Shown here: positions 46,755 to 55,813 of the stretch, piece after piece
Layout of the letters: each line of letters opens with the position of its first letter
Position numbering within the stretch: the stretch's first letter is position 1
Source of the DNA: an uncultured bacterium
Lineage (GTDB): Bacteria; Desulfobacterota; Syntrophorhabdia; Syntrophorhabdales; JANXAF01
DNA length: 64,000 nucleotides
Assembly (NCBI GenBank): GCA_938084905.1
Contig: CALKEQ010000008.1
Location: forward strand, 1-64,000
Direction of reading: 5' to 3'
Notes under the pieces: model-generated
Databases searched by the model: none
Seen by the model: the letters and a program-made list of their open reading frames with translations, nothing else
What the model was told of the DNA's origin: nothing
Position numbers and translations under genes: made by a program

Positions 46755-47355
46755 GGCTTAAGTGGTCGTCTATCCTTGCGTAGCAATCAAGGCTAGGGTT
46801 CCTGTAGGAGATGAAGAGAACTCCTGACTCAAGGGCAGTAAGTCTATCAATATCAGAATCCCCTACAAAGACCGTATTTTCCTTTTTTACATTTAGTCCG
46901 TTGAGAATCTTTATAACAGACTCAGGATGGGGTTTGGGATTTTTCACATCAAGGGCTGTCACAACCAAATCAAAGTAGGGCCAGAGATTGAATCTGTCCA
47001 TTATGTGCTTCATGGTCGTAGTTCTATTGGTGCAGACTGCTCTTTTTACATTTTTTTCCTTTAAGATTTGTAGAGCTTTAAGAAGATTTGGCTCCATCTT
47101 AAGGTAAGGGATGAAATCGAGAAGGTTCACATGATCTTTCAAAAACTGATGGGCTCTTTTTTCTGCCTCAGGGTTATCCCTGAATAAGTACTTTAAAGAC
47201 TCGTAAACGGTATGAGTGTGACAATACATGATTTCTTCTTCTGAGAGCTCTTTTCTGCCTAGAGATCGGGCAATGTAGTTGTAAAGTCTTCTGTTTGCAT
47301 CGAGAGAATCGAACATAACTCCATCACAGTCGTATATTACGCATTCGAGAGTCAC
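46717..47355 (-). CDS. HAD family hydrolase, phosphoglycolate phosphatase-like
   Basis: A 212-residue HAD phosphatase with a helical cap: motif I IYDCDGVMFDSL (nucleophile Asp, about 9), motif II AVCTNRTT, motif III Lys in NPKPHPESV, and motif IV FVGDSDIDRLTAL. The substrate may be phosphoglycolate or another small phosphate ester. The 3' end overlaps pssA on the other strand by 38 nt. Confidence 0.87.
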   Translation of the reverse strand: MTLECVIYDCDGVMFDSLDANRRLYNYIARSLGRKELSEEEIMYCHTHTVYESLKYLFRDNPEAEKRAHQFLKDHVNLLDFIPYLKMEPNLLKALQILKEKNVKRAVCTNRTTTMKHIMDRFNLWPYFDLVVTALDVKNPKPHPESVIKILNGLNVKKENTVFVGDSDIDRLTALESGVLFISYRNPSLDCYARIDDHLSLITLFFPGETPP

Positions 47356-47415
47356 GATTTGTCCCTTTCCTCAGGTTTCTAACGTTAACACACAGTTTGT
47401 CCGATTTCAACATCG

Positions 47416-47444
47416 TTGACTTAAAATAGGGGTTGGATGATAAT
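47416..47444 (+). promoter_or_regulatory. candidate sigma70 promoter for the S1-domain gene
   Basis: TTGACT (47416-47421), 17 nt, GATAAT (47439-47444). The track start ATG at 47437 lies inside this -10 region, which argues that translation begins at the GTG at 47461. The implied leader is only about 10 nt, so the exact start of transcription is uncertain. Confidence 0.6.
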
Positions 47445-47460
47445 TTATGGGAGGCTAAAG

Positions 47461-48834
47461 GTGGAAGAGTTAAAAGAGATTAAGGTGAGAACAAATTGGC
47501 AGATAGGCGAAAAATACGAGCTGAGAATAATAGGAAAGTCAAAGGAATTTGTCTACGTTGACTGCGGAGACAAGAAAGAAGGTTTGATAGATGCCCGAGA
47601 ATTTCAAGAGGGAAGTTTCAATTTTGATGAGGACCAAATAATTGAAGCGTACTACGTGGGAGTTTTTGGAGGCTTCAGGCATTTTACGACTCTCCACAAA
47701 GGGTTCTCCACATTGGATTTGAAAAGAATAAGGGAGGCTTATGAAGAAAAAAGACCGCTGGAGGGAAAAGTTGTAAAGGTTAAAAAAGGGGGGTTTGAGG
47801 TCAGCGTAGGTAGTGTTAATTGCTTCTGTCCTTATTCTCATATGGGAGAGAAAGGTGAAAATCCAGATAACTTGGTCGGCAAAGTTTTCAATTTCAGGGT
47901 CCTTTCCATAGGAGAGGATGGGGGGAACATTCTACTTTCAAGGCGAATTTTGCTCGAGGAGGAAAGAGAAAAGAGAAAAGGAGAACTCAGGAACGGTCTT
48001 TTGCAAGGCTCAAAAATTACTGGTATTGTGGAAAGAATCACAGGATCAGGAGCCGTAATAGATCTTGGAGGGCTTAAAGCTTATCTACCTAGAAGTGAGG
48101 TGAGTTGGACGTATGTTAGGGATATGAGGGATTTCCTTAAAGAGGGGATGGTTGTTGAGGCGATGGTAAAAGAGGCTGATTGGGAAAAGGAAAGAATCAT
48201 CTTGAGCATCCGTGAGCTCACACCTGATCCTCTTTTGGAATTTGCAAAAAAATTCGAAAAAGAATCGCGAGCTTCAGGAATCATAAGCAAAGTTTTGCCT
48301 TCAGGATTATGGGTAAAACTTGAAGGTGGTCTTGAGGGCTTTGTCCCTCTATCTAAGCTCGGTCTAAAAAGGAAAGTAGAAGATCTAACCTCCTTTTTCA
48401 AAGAGGGAGAAGAGGTGGAGGTAGTCGTTTTAGATGTGGATTTGGGAAAAAGGAGAATCCTTCTTACAATGAAAGAGGAGGAGCCTCTAAATCTCCCCTA
48501 TCCGGAGATTGGAGATTTAGTTGAGTGTGTTATTCAAAAGATCTTGGAGAGAGGAATTATCGTTGAAACATCCTCTGGAATTGAGGGTTACATACCAGAA
48601 GGTGAGCTTAACTTTCCTGGAGATAAGGCAAAATCGCGACATTACAGAGTTGGAATGAAAATAAAGGGTGTGGTCCTTGACTTAGATAAAAAAAGGGGAA
48701 GGCTTCTCATGAGTGAAAAAAGAGTTGAAGAAGTGGAGGAGAGGAAAGCTTACGAGACTTACAAGGAAAAGATTGAAAAAGAGCAAAGCCCCTTAGGTAC
48801 CCTCGGCGAACTTCTAAAAGAGACACTAAAGTAG
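47461..48834 (+). CDS. multi-S1-domain RNA-binding protein (ribosomal protein S1-like)
   Basis: About 457 residues with at least four S1 OB-fold repeats after a divergent first one. Clear repeats start near [65 protein letters not shown] and [36 protein letters not shown]1 proteins recruit mRNA to the 30S subunit, but this may be an accessory paralog, since the main S1 has six regular domains. GTG at 47461 with GGGAGG six bases upstream is preferred over the track ATG. The 3' end overlaps ruvB on the opposite strand by 9 nt. Confidence 0.85.
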   Translation: MEELKEIKVRTNWQIGEKYELRIIGKSKEFVYVDCGDKKEGLIDAREFQEGSFNFDEDQIIEAYYVGVFGGFRHFTTLHKGFSTLDLKRIREAYEEKRPLEGKVVKVKKGGFEVSVGSVNCFCPYSHMGEKGENPDNLVGKVFNFRVLSIGEDGGNILLSRRILLEEEREKRKGELRNGLLQGSKITGIVERITGSGAVIDLGGLKAYLPRSEVSWTYVRDMRDFLKEGMVVEAMVKEADWEKERIILSIRELTPDPLLEFAKKFEKESRASGIISKVLPSGLWVKLEGGLEGFVPLSKLGLKRKVEDLTSFFKEGEEVEVVVLDVDLGKRRILLTMKEEEPLNLPYPEIGDLVECVIQKILERGIIVETSSGIEGYIPEGELNFPGDKAKSRHYRVGMKIKGVVLDLDKKRGRLLMSEKRVEEVEERKAYETYKEKIEKEQSPLGTLGELLKETLK

Positions 48835-49821
48835 GGATGAAGGTCTTTGAAGGCCCAGATGGATATACGCTTTCTCCGTTGCCTTTCTTCCCTGGGGGGT
48901 GCGGATGAGGAAACCTGACTTAAGAAGGTAGGGTTCGATGACTTCCACTACCACATCCGGTTCAACGAGAAGGGTCGCACAGATTGCCTCAATTCCAACC
49001 GGCCCTCCCTTATAGTTATTGATTATAGTCCTCAAAAGCTTTCTATCCATCTCACAAAGCCCCTCACTATCTATACCTTCGAGCTCAAGCGCGTCTATCA
49101 CAACCGATTTCGTTATGTGTCCCTTTGCTTTCACTTGGGCGTAGTCTCTAATCCTTCTCAGCAACCTGTTCGCAACTCTAGGTGTACCTCTTGCCCTTCT
49201 TGCCGTCTCCTCTGCCGCATCCTCGTCTATACTTACGCCTAGAAGTGAAGCTGATCTTTTAATGATTTTTACAAGTTCCTCAACTGTGTAAAAATCTAAG
49301 TCTCTCACGATACCGAACCTTTCCCTTAATGGCGAAGACAGAAGACCAGCCCTAGTTGTTGCGCCGATCAAGGTAAAACGCTCAAGTCTGAATCTGTGTG
49401 TTCTTGCGTAAATCCCTTTGTCGAAAACGAAGTCTACGGCAAATTCCTCCATTGCAGGGTAAAGAAACTCTTCAACAGCTTTAGGGATCCTGTGAATTTC
49501 ATCGATGAAGAGAATGTCCCCCCTTTCGAGGTGTGTAAGGATACCCATAAGATCTCCACCTTTTTCAAGAGCTGGGCCAGAGGATGTAACAATCCGGGCC
49601 CCCATTTCCCTTGCAATTATATGTGCGAGTGTCGTTTTACCCAGGCCTGGTGGACCATTGAGAAGCACATGCTCTAAAGGTTCGTTCCTCTGAAGTGCAG
49701 CTTCAATGGCGATCCTTAAAGTTTCTACAACTTTTTCCTGGCCTATGTACTCTGATAAAAACCTTGGTCTTAAAGACAGAGACTGCTCATCTTCCTTTTC
49801 TTTCCCAAGTAGCTCCTTCAT
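48826..49821 (-). CDS. ruvB: Holliday junction branch migration ATPase RuvB
   Basis: A 331-residue AAA+ motor: [17 protein letters not shown], Walker [17 protein letters not shown], Walker [11 protein letters not shown], sensor 1 [21 protein letters not shown], and the C-terminal winged helix with [28 protein letters not shown]. It drives branch migration with RuvA during recombination repair. It overlaps ruvA by 4 nt. Confidence 0.96.
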   Translation of the reverse strand: MKELLGKEKEDEQSLSLRPRFLSEYIGQEKVVETLRIAIEAALQRNEPLEHVLLNGPPGLGKTTLAHIIAREMGARIVTSSGPALEKGGDLMGILTHLERGDILFIDEIHRIPKAVEEFLYPAMEEFAVDFVFDKGIYARTHRFRLERFTLIGATTRAGLLSSPLRERFGIVRDLDFYTVEELVKIIKRSASLLGVSIDEDAAEETARRARGTPRVANRLLRRIRDYAQVKAKGHITKSVVIDALELEGIDSEGLCEMDRKLLRTIINNYKGGPVGIEAICATLLVEPDVVVEVIEPYLLKSGFLIRTPQGRKATEKAYIHLGLQRPSSLL

Positions 49822-50432
49822 TTCTTCTGACCCCTGTAAACTTCTTCAAAGAGTTCCTCTGAGCTTGATATTGTCGGGTTTCTACTTAGGGCTTCCTCAA
49901 TCATCCTTCTGGCCTCTTTAATTTTATGTCCGAGCTGGTTTACAAGCACGTCTTCAACCTCTTTTTTGAAATCCTCCTGAGAAAGAGGGGGGCAAAAAAC
50001 GTCCGGTCCAAGCGCGTATTTGGCAACCTTACCCTTAAGCGTGGCGATTATTTTCTGGGCTTTCCTTTCCCCTATCCCCTTTAGAGACTTCAATCTGTTA
50101 ACGTCGTTATTCTCTATGAATTTGGCAATCTGGTTTATAGGTATGGCGAGGGCCTTAACAGCAGCAGATGGTCCCATATCTTCCACAGATATGAAAAGCT
50201 CAAAGAATTCCCTGTCTAATTCCCTTGTAAAGCCCACAAGGAGAGGTTTTGGCTGTTTCTCTGTTTGATTGTACGATATGTAGAGGCTCACATTTTCTCC
50301 TATTTTAGAGTTTTCCCTCAATTCGTACATAACGTAGGCTGGAAGGAGGACCTCGTACCCGATTCCTCCTACGAGAATAGTTGCCCTGTCCTTATCTAGA
50401 CTCAAAAGCTGACCGCTCAGATATCTTATCAT
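49818..50432 (-). CDS. ruvA: Holliday junction branch migration protein RuvA
   Basis: A 204-residue protein: N-terminal OB domain ([30 protein letters not shown]), tandem helix-hairpin-helix region ([26 protein letters not shown]), and C-terminal domain III that contacts RuvB ([23 protein letters not shown]). Full length. It lies between ruvC and ruvB and overlaps both. Confidence 0.93.
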   Translation of the reverse strand: MIRYLSGQLLSLDKDRATILVGGIGYEVLLPAYVMYELRENSKIGENVSLYISYNQTEKQPKPLLVGFTRELDREFFELFISVEDMGPSAAVKALAIPINQIAKFIENNDVNRLKSLKGIGERKAQKIIATLKGKVAKYALGPDVFCPPLSQEDFKKEVEDVLVNQLGHKIKEARRMIEEALSRNPTISSSEELFEEVYRGQKK

Positions 50433-50913
50433 AAGGTTCAGATCTTTTTATTCTGTAAAATGCCGCCAATGCAGCGGCTATGGCGTCTGATGCGTGGGAA
50501 GATGCCATTCTTTCGAGCCCCAATATTCTCATCACCGCTTTTTTAATTTGGCCCTTATTGGCATTACCGTATCCCACAACAGCATTCTTTATCTCTTTTG
50601 GGGTTATTTCAAGATAGTCTATCTTTTTCTGAAAGAGTGTCAAATAGACTATTCCCATTACCTGACCCAAAAGTATAGCTGCCTTCGGATACCTGACGAG
50701 AGAAAATACGTTTTCAACGCACACGTAATCTGGACTCGTTCTCTTAAGAATCCTGTTTAACTCCGTGTGAAGTTGACCTAATCTTAAAGCCATATTCATC
50801 TTGCCGGACGTTTCGATGAACCCACTCTCAATTAGGCGAAACGTACTATTCTCACAACGCACGGCACCGTAGCCTGTGGACCTCAATCCAGGATCGATCC
50901 CAAGGATTACCAC
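50392..50913 (-). CDS. ruvC: Holliday junction resolvase RuvC
   Basis: About 173 residues, RNase H-fold endonuclease that cuts Holliday junctions. Catalytic acids are visible: VILGIDPGLRSTGYG (Asp), VCVENVFSLVRYPKAAILLGQ (Glu), and the C-terminal SHASDAIAAALAAFY (Asp pair). The track frame starts at 50967, but the preceding residues are a hydrophobic, un-family-like string. I take GTG at 50913 directly before VILGIDPG, although no clear Shine-Dalgarno fixes it. It overlaps ruvA by 41 nt. Confidence 0.92.
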   Translation of the reverse strand: MVILGIDPGLRSTGYGAVRCENSTFRLIESGFIETSGKMNMALRLGQLHTELNRILKRTSPDYVCVENVFSLVRYPKAAILLGQVMGIVYLTLFQKKIDYLEITPKEIKNAVVGYGNANKGQIKKAVMRILGLERMASSHASDAIAAALAAFYRIKRSEPYDKISERSAFESR

Positions 50914-50965
50914 AAAAAAATGATAACAGCTGTAAAAAAACATGTAAATAAAAAAACTCCCTCGC

Positions 50966-50990
50966 AAAATAAAGGAAAAAACTTTTTCCC
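50966..50990 (-). terminator. candidate intrinsic terminator of bioB
   Basis: On the minus strand GGAAAAA-GT-TTTTTCC is followed by TTTATTTT, just after the bioB stop codon. The stem is short and AT-rich, so confidence is low. Confidence 0.4.
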
Positions 50991-51011
50991 TTCGCCCGCA
51001 AATTACAGCTC

Positions 51012-51998
51012 TTACCCATCTATACGCCAGCTCAATGAGAGATCTTCAATCATCTCCTTATCCAGATCAGGATCCCTTCCTCTCGTTGTCAGATAGTTCC
51101 CAGTCATCAATGAATTACATCCAGCCACAAGAGCAAGCGGAAGAAGCTGCCTCAGATGGATCTCCTTTCCAGCACAGAGCTTTATGTCCTTATCGGGGAG
51201 AAGAAACCTGAAGATGGAGATGGTGAGAAGGATCTCCATTGGAGTTGGTGGCTTAACTTGTGCAAGGGGTGTACCAGGTCTCGGATTAAGTATGTTTATA
51301 GGCACGGAATCAGGATCTGCCTCTCTGATCTGAAGGGCAAATTCTATACGATCCGATAAAGACTCACCCATTCCTATGATACCTCCAGAGCACACGGAAA
51401 GACCGGCTTTTTTTGCATTCCTTATGGTTTGTAACTTTTCTTCGTAAGAGTGGGTCGAACAGATAAAAGGGAAGTAAGTCTTAGAAGTCTCCAGATTATG
51501 ATGGTATCTAAAAAGACCGGCATCCTTTAACCTTTTTGCATTCTCCTCATCTAGAAATCCAAGTGAAGCGCACGGTTTTATTCCCATCTCACTTATTTTT
51601 TTCACTGCAGATAGGATTGTATCCCATTCCTTCTCATCCTCCACTTTTTTTCCACTTGTCACGATCCCGAACATGTGGGCTCCCTTTTTCTTTGCCTCCT
51701 CTGCCCTCTCTAAAATCTCCTCAGCTTTTAGGAGGGGATAGGTTTCAACATCACATGAATAATAAATGGACTGTGCACAGAACTTACAGTCTTCTGCACA
51801 GAGACCGGATTTGGCATTTACTATCATACAGAGAAGAGTTTCTTTGCCTTTAAAATGTTTTCTAATTTCAAAAGCCTTTGCCATGACTAAAAAGGGCTTC
51901 TCCATCCCGATTTCCCATATCCTCATTGCCTCGTCGAACCCTAAATCCTTTTTTTCTATTGCCCTTTTTTCAAAAAAGGCTATCTCTCTTTCGACCAT
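51012..51998 (-). CDS. bioB: biotin synthase
   Basis: A 328-residue radical SAM enzyme inserting sulfur into dethiobiotin. The [4Fe-4S] motif is SGLCAEDCKFCAQS (about 66-79). The [2Fe-2S]-site context HNLETSKTYFPFICSTHSYEEKLQ and CSGGIIGMGES are intact, and PINILNPRPGTPLA and GNYLTTRGRDPDLDKEMI follow. GGAGGAGGA lies directly before the ATG. No other bio genes are adjacent. Confidence 0.95.
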   Translation of the reverse strand: MVEREIAFFEKRAIEKKDLGFDEAMRIWEIGMEKPFLVMAKAFEIRKHFKGKETLLCMIVNAKSGLCAEDCKFCAQSIYYSCDVETYPLLKAEEILERAEEAKKKGAHMFGIVTSGKKVEDEKEWDTILSAVKKISEMGIKPCASLGFLDEENAKRLKDAGLFRYHHNLETSKTYFPFICSTHSYEEKLQTIRNAKKAGLSVCSGGIIGMGESLSDRIEFALQIREADPDSVPINILNPRPGTPLAQVKPPTPMEILLTISIFRFLLPDKDIKLCAGKEIHLRQLLPLALVAGCNSLMTGNYLTTRGRDPDLDKEMIEDLSLSWRIDG

Positions 51999-52121
51999 TT
52001 CCTCCTCCGTGGTCGCTTTTTTTTTCTGACTTCTCTAAGATCTTTGGGATTAACCGAAATATAGCATAATTTGTTCGGAAAAAGTAGGAGAATTAAAGTT
52101 CGATTGCTGCTGAAAGTTGAG

Positions 52122-52142
52122 AAGATCGAAAGGGTCGATCTT
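52122..52142 (-). terminator. hairpin directly after tmRNA
   Basis: AAGATCGA pairs perfectly with TCGATCTT around a five-base loop, one base beyond the tmRNA CCA end on the minus strand. No strong T-run follows, so it may be a processing or termination structure. Confidence 0.5.
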
Positions 52143-52143
52143 T

Positions 52144-52494
52144 TGGTGGAGGCGGCGGGAATCGAACCCGCGTCCAGGAAAGAGAAGACAAAAGAGACTA
52201 CATGCTTAGTCAGTGTTTTTCGTCTCGAAAGGGAAACACCCACTGACAGGTTTTTCCCTTCCAGAGCCTATCCCTTTTCGCCGTTCCATATAGGCGTCAG
52301 GAACGGCTATCCTGCTTCTTTTACACCATTCTGGACTTAAAGCAGGAGGAAAGTCCAGATGATGTGGCCGCATTAAGCGGCCATCGCATACTCGTAAGAG
52401 TCTGCGTTTGTTTTTAATTCTGCCTGGATACGGGAAGGCAGCAACCCGGCATGCCTCTTTGTCCCCAACTTCCCTGTCGAAACCTTTCGCCCCC
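52144..52494 (-). ncRNA. ssrA: transfer-messenger RNA (tmRNA)
   Basis: A 351-nt one-piece tmRNA for trans-translation rescue of stalled ribosomes. The 5' end reads GGGGGCGAAAGGTTTCGACAGGG. The 3' end is CGGGTTCGATTCCCGCCGCCTCCACCA with CCA encoded, and the acceptor arms pair GGGGGCG/CGCCTCC. The tag reading frame (52405-52373) ends ADSYEYAMAA-stop, a typical proteolysis tag starting at a GCA resume codon. Pseudoknot-like repeats follow. It begins 10 nt after the smpB stop. Confidence 0.95.
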
Positions 52495-52504
52495 TCTCTT
52501 TCCA

Positions 52505-52951
52505 TCATCCGTATTTCCTCTCGTACTCTTCTATCCTTTTTTCATCCCTTCTCTTTATGCTTTCCCTTTTGTCGTATTTAGATTTTCCCTTTGCCAGTGC
52601 AAGTTCTACCTTTACCCTGTTGTTCTTGTCAAAATAAATGGAGAGAGGCACAAGTGTATAACCCTTTTCCTTTACCTTACCTGTGAGCCTTACGATCTCC
52701 CTTTTGTGCATCAAAAGTTTCCTTTCCCTTTCCGGGTCGTGGTTATTGACGTTACCATAGGTATACGGGCTTATATGAGAGTTCAAGAGAAAAATCTCAC
52801 CATTTTTTATCTTTGCAAAGCTGTCTTTTAAGTTCGCCCTCCCCTCCCTTAGGGCTTTGACTTCGGTCCCTTTTAGAACTATTCCTGCCTCGTAAGTCTC
52901 AATTATGTCGTAGTCGTGTCTTGCTTTTCTGTTTGTACATACGATTCTCAT
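52505..52951 (-). CDS. smpB: SsrA-binding protein SmpB
   Basis: A 148-residue OB-fold protein that binds tmRNA and brings it to stalled ribosomes: CTNRKARHDYDIIETYEAGIVLKGTEVKALREG, NSHISPYTYGNVNNHDPERERKLLMHKREI, LVPLSIYFDKNNRVKVELALAKGKSKYDKRE and the basic C-terminal tail. Its partner RNA gene lies immediately downstream. Confidence 0.96.
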   Translation of the reverse strand: MRIVCTNRKARHDYDIIETYEAGIVLKGTEVKALREGRANLKDSFAKIKNGEIFLLNSHISPYTYGNVNNHDPERERKLLMHKREIVRLTGKVKEKGYTLVPLSIYFDKNNRVKVELALAKGKSKYDKRESIKRRDEKRIEEYERKYG

Positions 52952-52982
52952 GTTTTTATTATAACACAGCTAAGAAAAGTTT

Positions 52983-55103
52983 TTAAGCCCTCCTGAGTGG
53001 GAACTTTATCTTAAACCTCGTTCCCTTTGGTACGTTGTTTTCAACCTCTATAGAACCTTGATGCTCTAAAACGATGGAATTCACAATTGCAAGACCCAAT
53101 CCTGTGCCGTCTTTTTCAGTCGTAAAGTAAGGATCGAAAATCCTTGGTTTGTCTTCGTCGGGTATGCCTCTGCCATTGTCGGAAACCTCAAGATACACCG
53201 AGTTGGAATCTTTTTCCAGGCCTGTCTTTATCTCAATTACCCCATTTTCGTTTTCCAACGCTCTCACCGAATTTGTCATAAGGTTAAGTAGGATCCTTTT
53301 TATAGCTTCTCTGTCACAGATAATCTTAGGAACCTCTTCTTTCGAAAACCTGAGTGAAACAGTCGGTACCATGTTCCGATAGAGTCCTATTACCTCTTCA
53401 ACAATCTCATTCAGATTCTCCTCTTTCTTAGACTGAGGATGGGGTGTGAGTCTGGTGAGATCGTTCACTATGCCTTTTATTACTTCTGCGCATTTTATTA
53501 TGGCGCTTGTGGCCTCCTCCATTATTTCCTTCTCTTTTCCAGAAAGATTTTTGAGGAATTTCCTTCTCAGCCTTTCAGCGGAAAGGACAATGGGCGTCAA
53601 GGGGTTTTTTATCTCATGTGTCAATTTTTTTGCTACCTCTTGCCAGAGCGAGAGCCTTTCAGCCTGTAAAACATGGGTTATATCGTCTATACCTATTATA
53701 AAACCCTCTGGAGTAGTTGAGTCGCCGTAAAATGGGGTTATGGAAACCCTTATAAACATAACCTTGTTTTTTATGCTGAGTTTCAGGTCCTTTTTGACCG
53801 TTCCACCTTTTAAGCTCTTTACTTCTTTTAGAAATGAACGCATATAAGGTCTCAGATCCTGACCCAAAACCTCCTTTATCGGTCTATTTCTCCAGTCCTC
53901 TCCTTCTATTCCCAATATAGACATCGCAGCTTTATTGAGAAGCATAACGTTTCCCATTCTGTCTGTGGTTAAAATACCGGTTGCCACATTGTTAAGGATT
54001 ATCTCCATATAACGTCTCTTCTCCTCAATTTCATCCTTTGCCACTTTCAGTTGTTTTGCCATTGCGTTGAAGGCTGAAACGAGTGTTCCGATCTCGTCCT
54101 TTGCCTTATCTTCCAAACTGATATCAAATTTTCCCTTGGCGATTATTGAAACCCCCTCCTTTACCTGTTCAATGGGAACTGTTATAGCTTTTGCAAGCTT
54201 CATCCCTGCCCATGTAGAAAAGAAGATGGCTATAATCGTTATCAAGGAGAGGGGAATTAGGAAGCTATACCTTACAAGTTTCTTGTAAGCCCTTGATTTT
54301 TTGAATTCCCTTTGAAATCTACTCATCTCCTTAAATTTCTGAGCCCCTTTTATTTGGGAGCTGTGAGCTAAATAGAGAATCAATTTTTTACCACTTCCGG
54401 AAAACTGAAGAGAGGTGCCCAGTATGTGAAGCTCTCCATCATCTTGAGGAAGCGTAAAGGCCTGGATCTCCTCCGGTTTTTCCTTTAACTTTTTTCTTAT
54501 CAATTCTTCCGTCCCAGAAGGGAAAGTGCCAGAGATCCTTCGTCCTTCTTCATCGAGGAGAAGATAGTGGGCGTAACTCCCCTTCTTCATCTCCTCTTTG
54601 AGGGTTGCCTCAATCGAGGCAACTTTATCAGAATAGAGACCTTTTTTACTTTGACTTCCTATGAATGTGGCGATTTTTTTAAGTCTATGGAAAGTCTCCT
54701 CCTGATAATTCTCATAAATTTCGAATGCCGAATCGATCGCATCTTCAACCTTTTGACTGAACCATTTGTCCATACTTATCTGAAAGAATCCGGAAGCAAG
54801 AATAAAGAGGGCAAAGGATGGGATTGTAGAGATAACGAGTAATGCGGTGACAAGTTTCAGTTTGAGGGTTGAACCCCATATCCCCCTTTTCTTTTCTATG
54901 TAAGCCTTTACAAAGGTTTTTGTGATCAGGAAGACGAGAAAAAGTATGAGAAGGAGATTTACATTGAGGAGCACTATGATAAGTTTGTTTTCTTCAATGG
55001 GCAAAAACTTCTTGAAAAAGGGAAGCCGTGTCTCCACATAGATAAGGCCTAAAAAGATAGCCAAAGCGAGGATTGATAGTTTCAGTTCCTTTCTGATTTT
55101 CAT
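52983..55103 (-). CDS. NtrY-like sensor histidine kinase
   Basis: A 706-residue membrane kinase. Membrane helices at about 8-27, 41-64, 85-109 and 275-300 enclose a periplasmic sensor part. HAMP (about 300-352, AITVPIEQVKEGVSIIAKGKFD), PAS (about 365-470, ILNNVATGILTTDRMGNVMLLNKAAMSILG), HisKA with the phospho-His in VAKKLTHEIKNPLTPIVLSAERLRRKF, and HATPase_c (NLMTNSVRALEN, DNGRGIPDEDKPRIFDPYFTTEKDGTGLGLAIV) follow. The layout matches NtrY of nitrogen-responsive NtrYX. No response regulator is adjacent. The start overlaps pgeF by 4 nt. Confidence 0.9.
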   Translation of the reverse strand: MKIRKELKLSILALAIFLGLIYVETRLPFFKKFLPIEENKLIIVLLNVNLLLILFLVFLITKTFVKAYIEKKRGIWGSTLKLKLVTALLVISTIPSFALFILASGFFQISMDKWFSQKVEDAIDSAFEIYENYQEETFHRLKKIATFIGSQSKKGLYSDKVASIEATLKEEMKKGSYAHYLLLDEEGRRISGTFPSGTEELIRKKLKEKPEEIQAFTLPQDDGELHILGTSLQFSGSGKKLILYLAHSSQIKGAQKFKEMSRFQREFKKSRAYKKLVRYSFLIPLSLITIIAIFFSTWAGMKLAKAITVPIEQVKEGVSIIAKGKFDISLEDKAKDEIGTLVSAFNAMAKQLKVAKDEIEEKRRYMEIILNNVATGILTTDRMGNVMLLNKAAMSILGIEGEDWRNRPIKEVLGQDLRPYMRSFLKEVKSLKGGTVKKDLKLSIKNKVMFIRVSITPFYGDSTTPEGFIIGIDDITHVLQAERLSLWQEVAKKLTHEIKNPLTPIVLSAERLRRKFLKNLSGKEKEIMEEATSAIIKCAEVIKGIVNDLTRLTPHPQSKKEENLNEIVEEVIGLYRNMVPTVSLRFSKEEVPKIICDREAIKRILLNLMTNSVRALENENGVIEIKTGLEKDSNSVYLEVSDNGRGIPDEDKPRIFDPYFTTEKDGTGLGLAIVNSIVLEHQGSIEVENNVPKGTRFKIKFPLRRA

Positions 55104-55813
55104 CCCAGGTCCCTTACCGCCACAAAGCTTATCTGTCTTTTACTTTTGTCCCCCTTTCTATAGGAAAAGAAGATATCATTGTGGCAGGATGTACAGATAT
55201 CAACGGAATGGATCTTTCTTACCCCTGAGTTGGCTAACATAGAGATGTTCGCCTCTCTTAAATCGATGTAGGTTTTTCCATTTTTAAATGTGACTATGCC
55301 TTCCCTGCCGAATTCCTTTTCAAAAATAAAAGCCAAATCCTCACCCACGTTGTAACAACACTTACAGATGGAAGGCCCAATTATGGCTTGAATCTGGGAG
55401 GGCTTTGAACCTAAGGATTCGATAAGGGCCAAAGTCTTCTCAGTGATTCTTTTCAGTGTTCCCTTGTATCCCGCATGAATAATTGCGGCCAATGGGGAGG
55501 CTGGATCCATAAGGATTATTGGGAGGCAATCAGCGCTTCTGACTATAGCAGCCGTATTTTTTTCGAGAATTATAAGAGCATCTCCATATACTGGATTTTC
55601 ACCATTTCTCACAACATGTATGGAATCGCCATGTTCTTGCCTCATCATTACAACCCTATTAAGGGAGAAAGCCTCAAGGAACGTTTTTTTGTCCTCATCC
55701 CTTTTAAGATCTGGACCCTTTTTTGTAAAGAAGCCATAAGTAAAAAGGTTAGATGACTCACCATCTATTGCATAGTACGACCAACCCCTAACTTTATAAA
55801 GAGAGTAACTCAC
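55100..55813 (-). CDS. pgeF: peptidoglycan editing factor PgeF / polyphenol oxidase-like (YfiH/DUF152)
   Basis: A 237-residue YfiH-family protein. The metal site residues lie in RQEHGDSIHVV (His), VRSADCLPIILMD (Cys) and IIHAGYKGTLKRI (His), and GPSICKCCYNVGEDLA and SCHNDIFFSYRKG follow. Members hydrolyse aberrant muropeptide intermediates (PgeF) or act as purine nucleoside-type enzymes. It lies between rluD and the kinase, overlapping both as 4-nt start/stop junctions; rluD-yfiH neighbourhood is common. Confidence 0.9.
   Translation of the reverse strand: MSYSLYKVRGWSYYAIDGESSNLFTYGFFTKKGPDLKRDEDKKTFLEAFSLNRVVMMRQEHGDSIHVVRNGENPVYGDALIILEKNTAAIVRSADCLPIILMDPASPLAAIIHAGYKGTLKRITEKTLALIESLGSKPSQIQAIIGPSICKCCYNVGEDLAFIFEKEFGREGIVTFKNGKTYIDLREANISMLANSGVRKIHSVDICTSCHNDIFFSYRKGDKSKRQISFVAVRDLG

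Noticed and set aside
52071-52340. Plus-strand ORFs across the tmRNA gene
   Set aside because: They are antisense to the tmRNA, which has all conserved sequence blocks.
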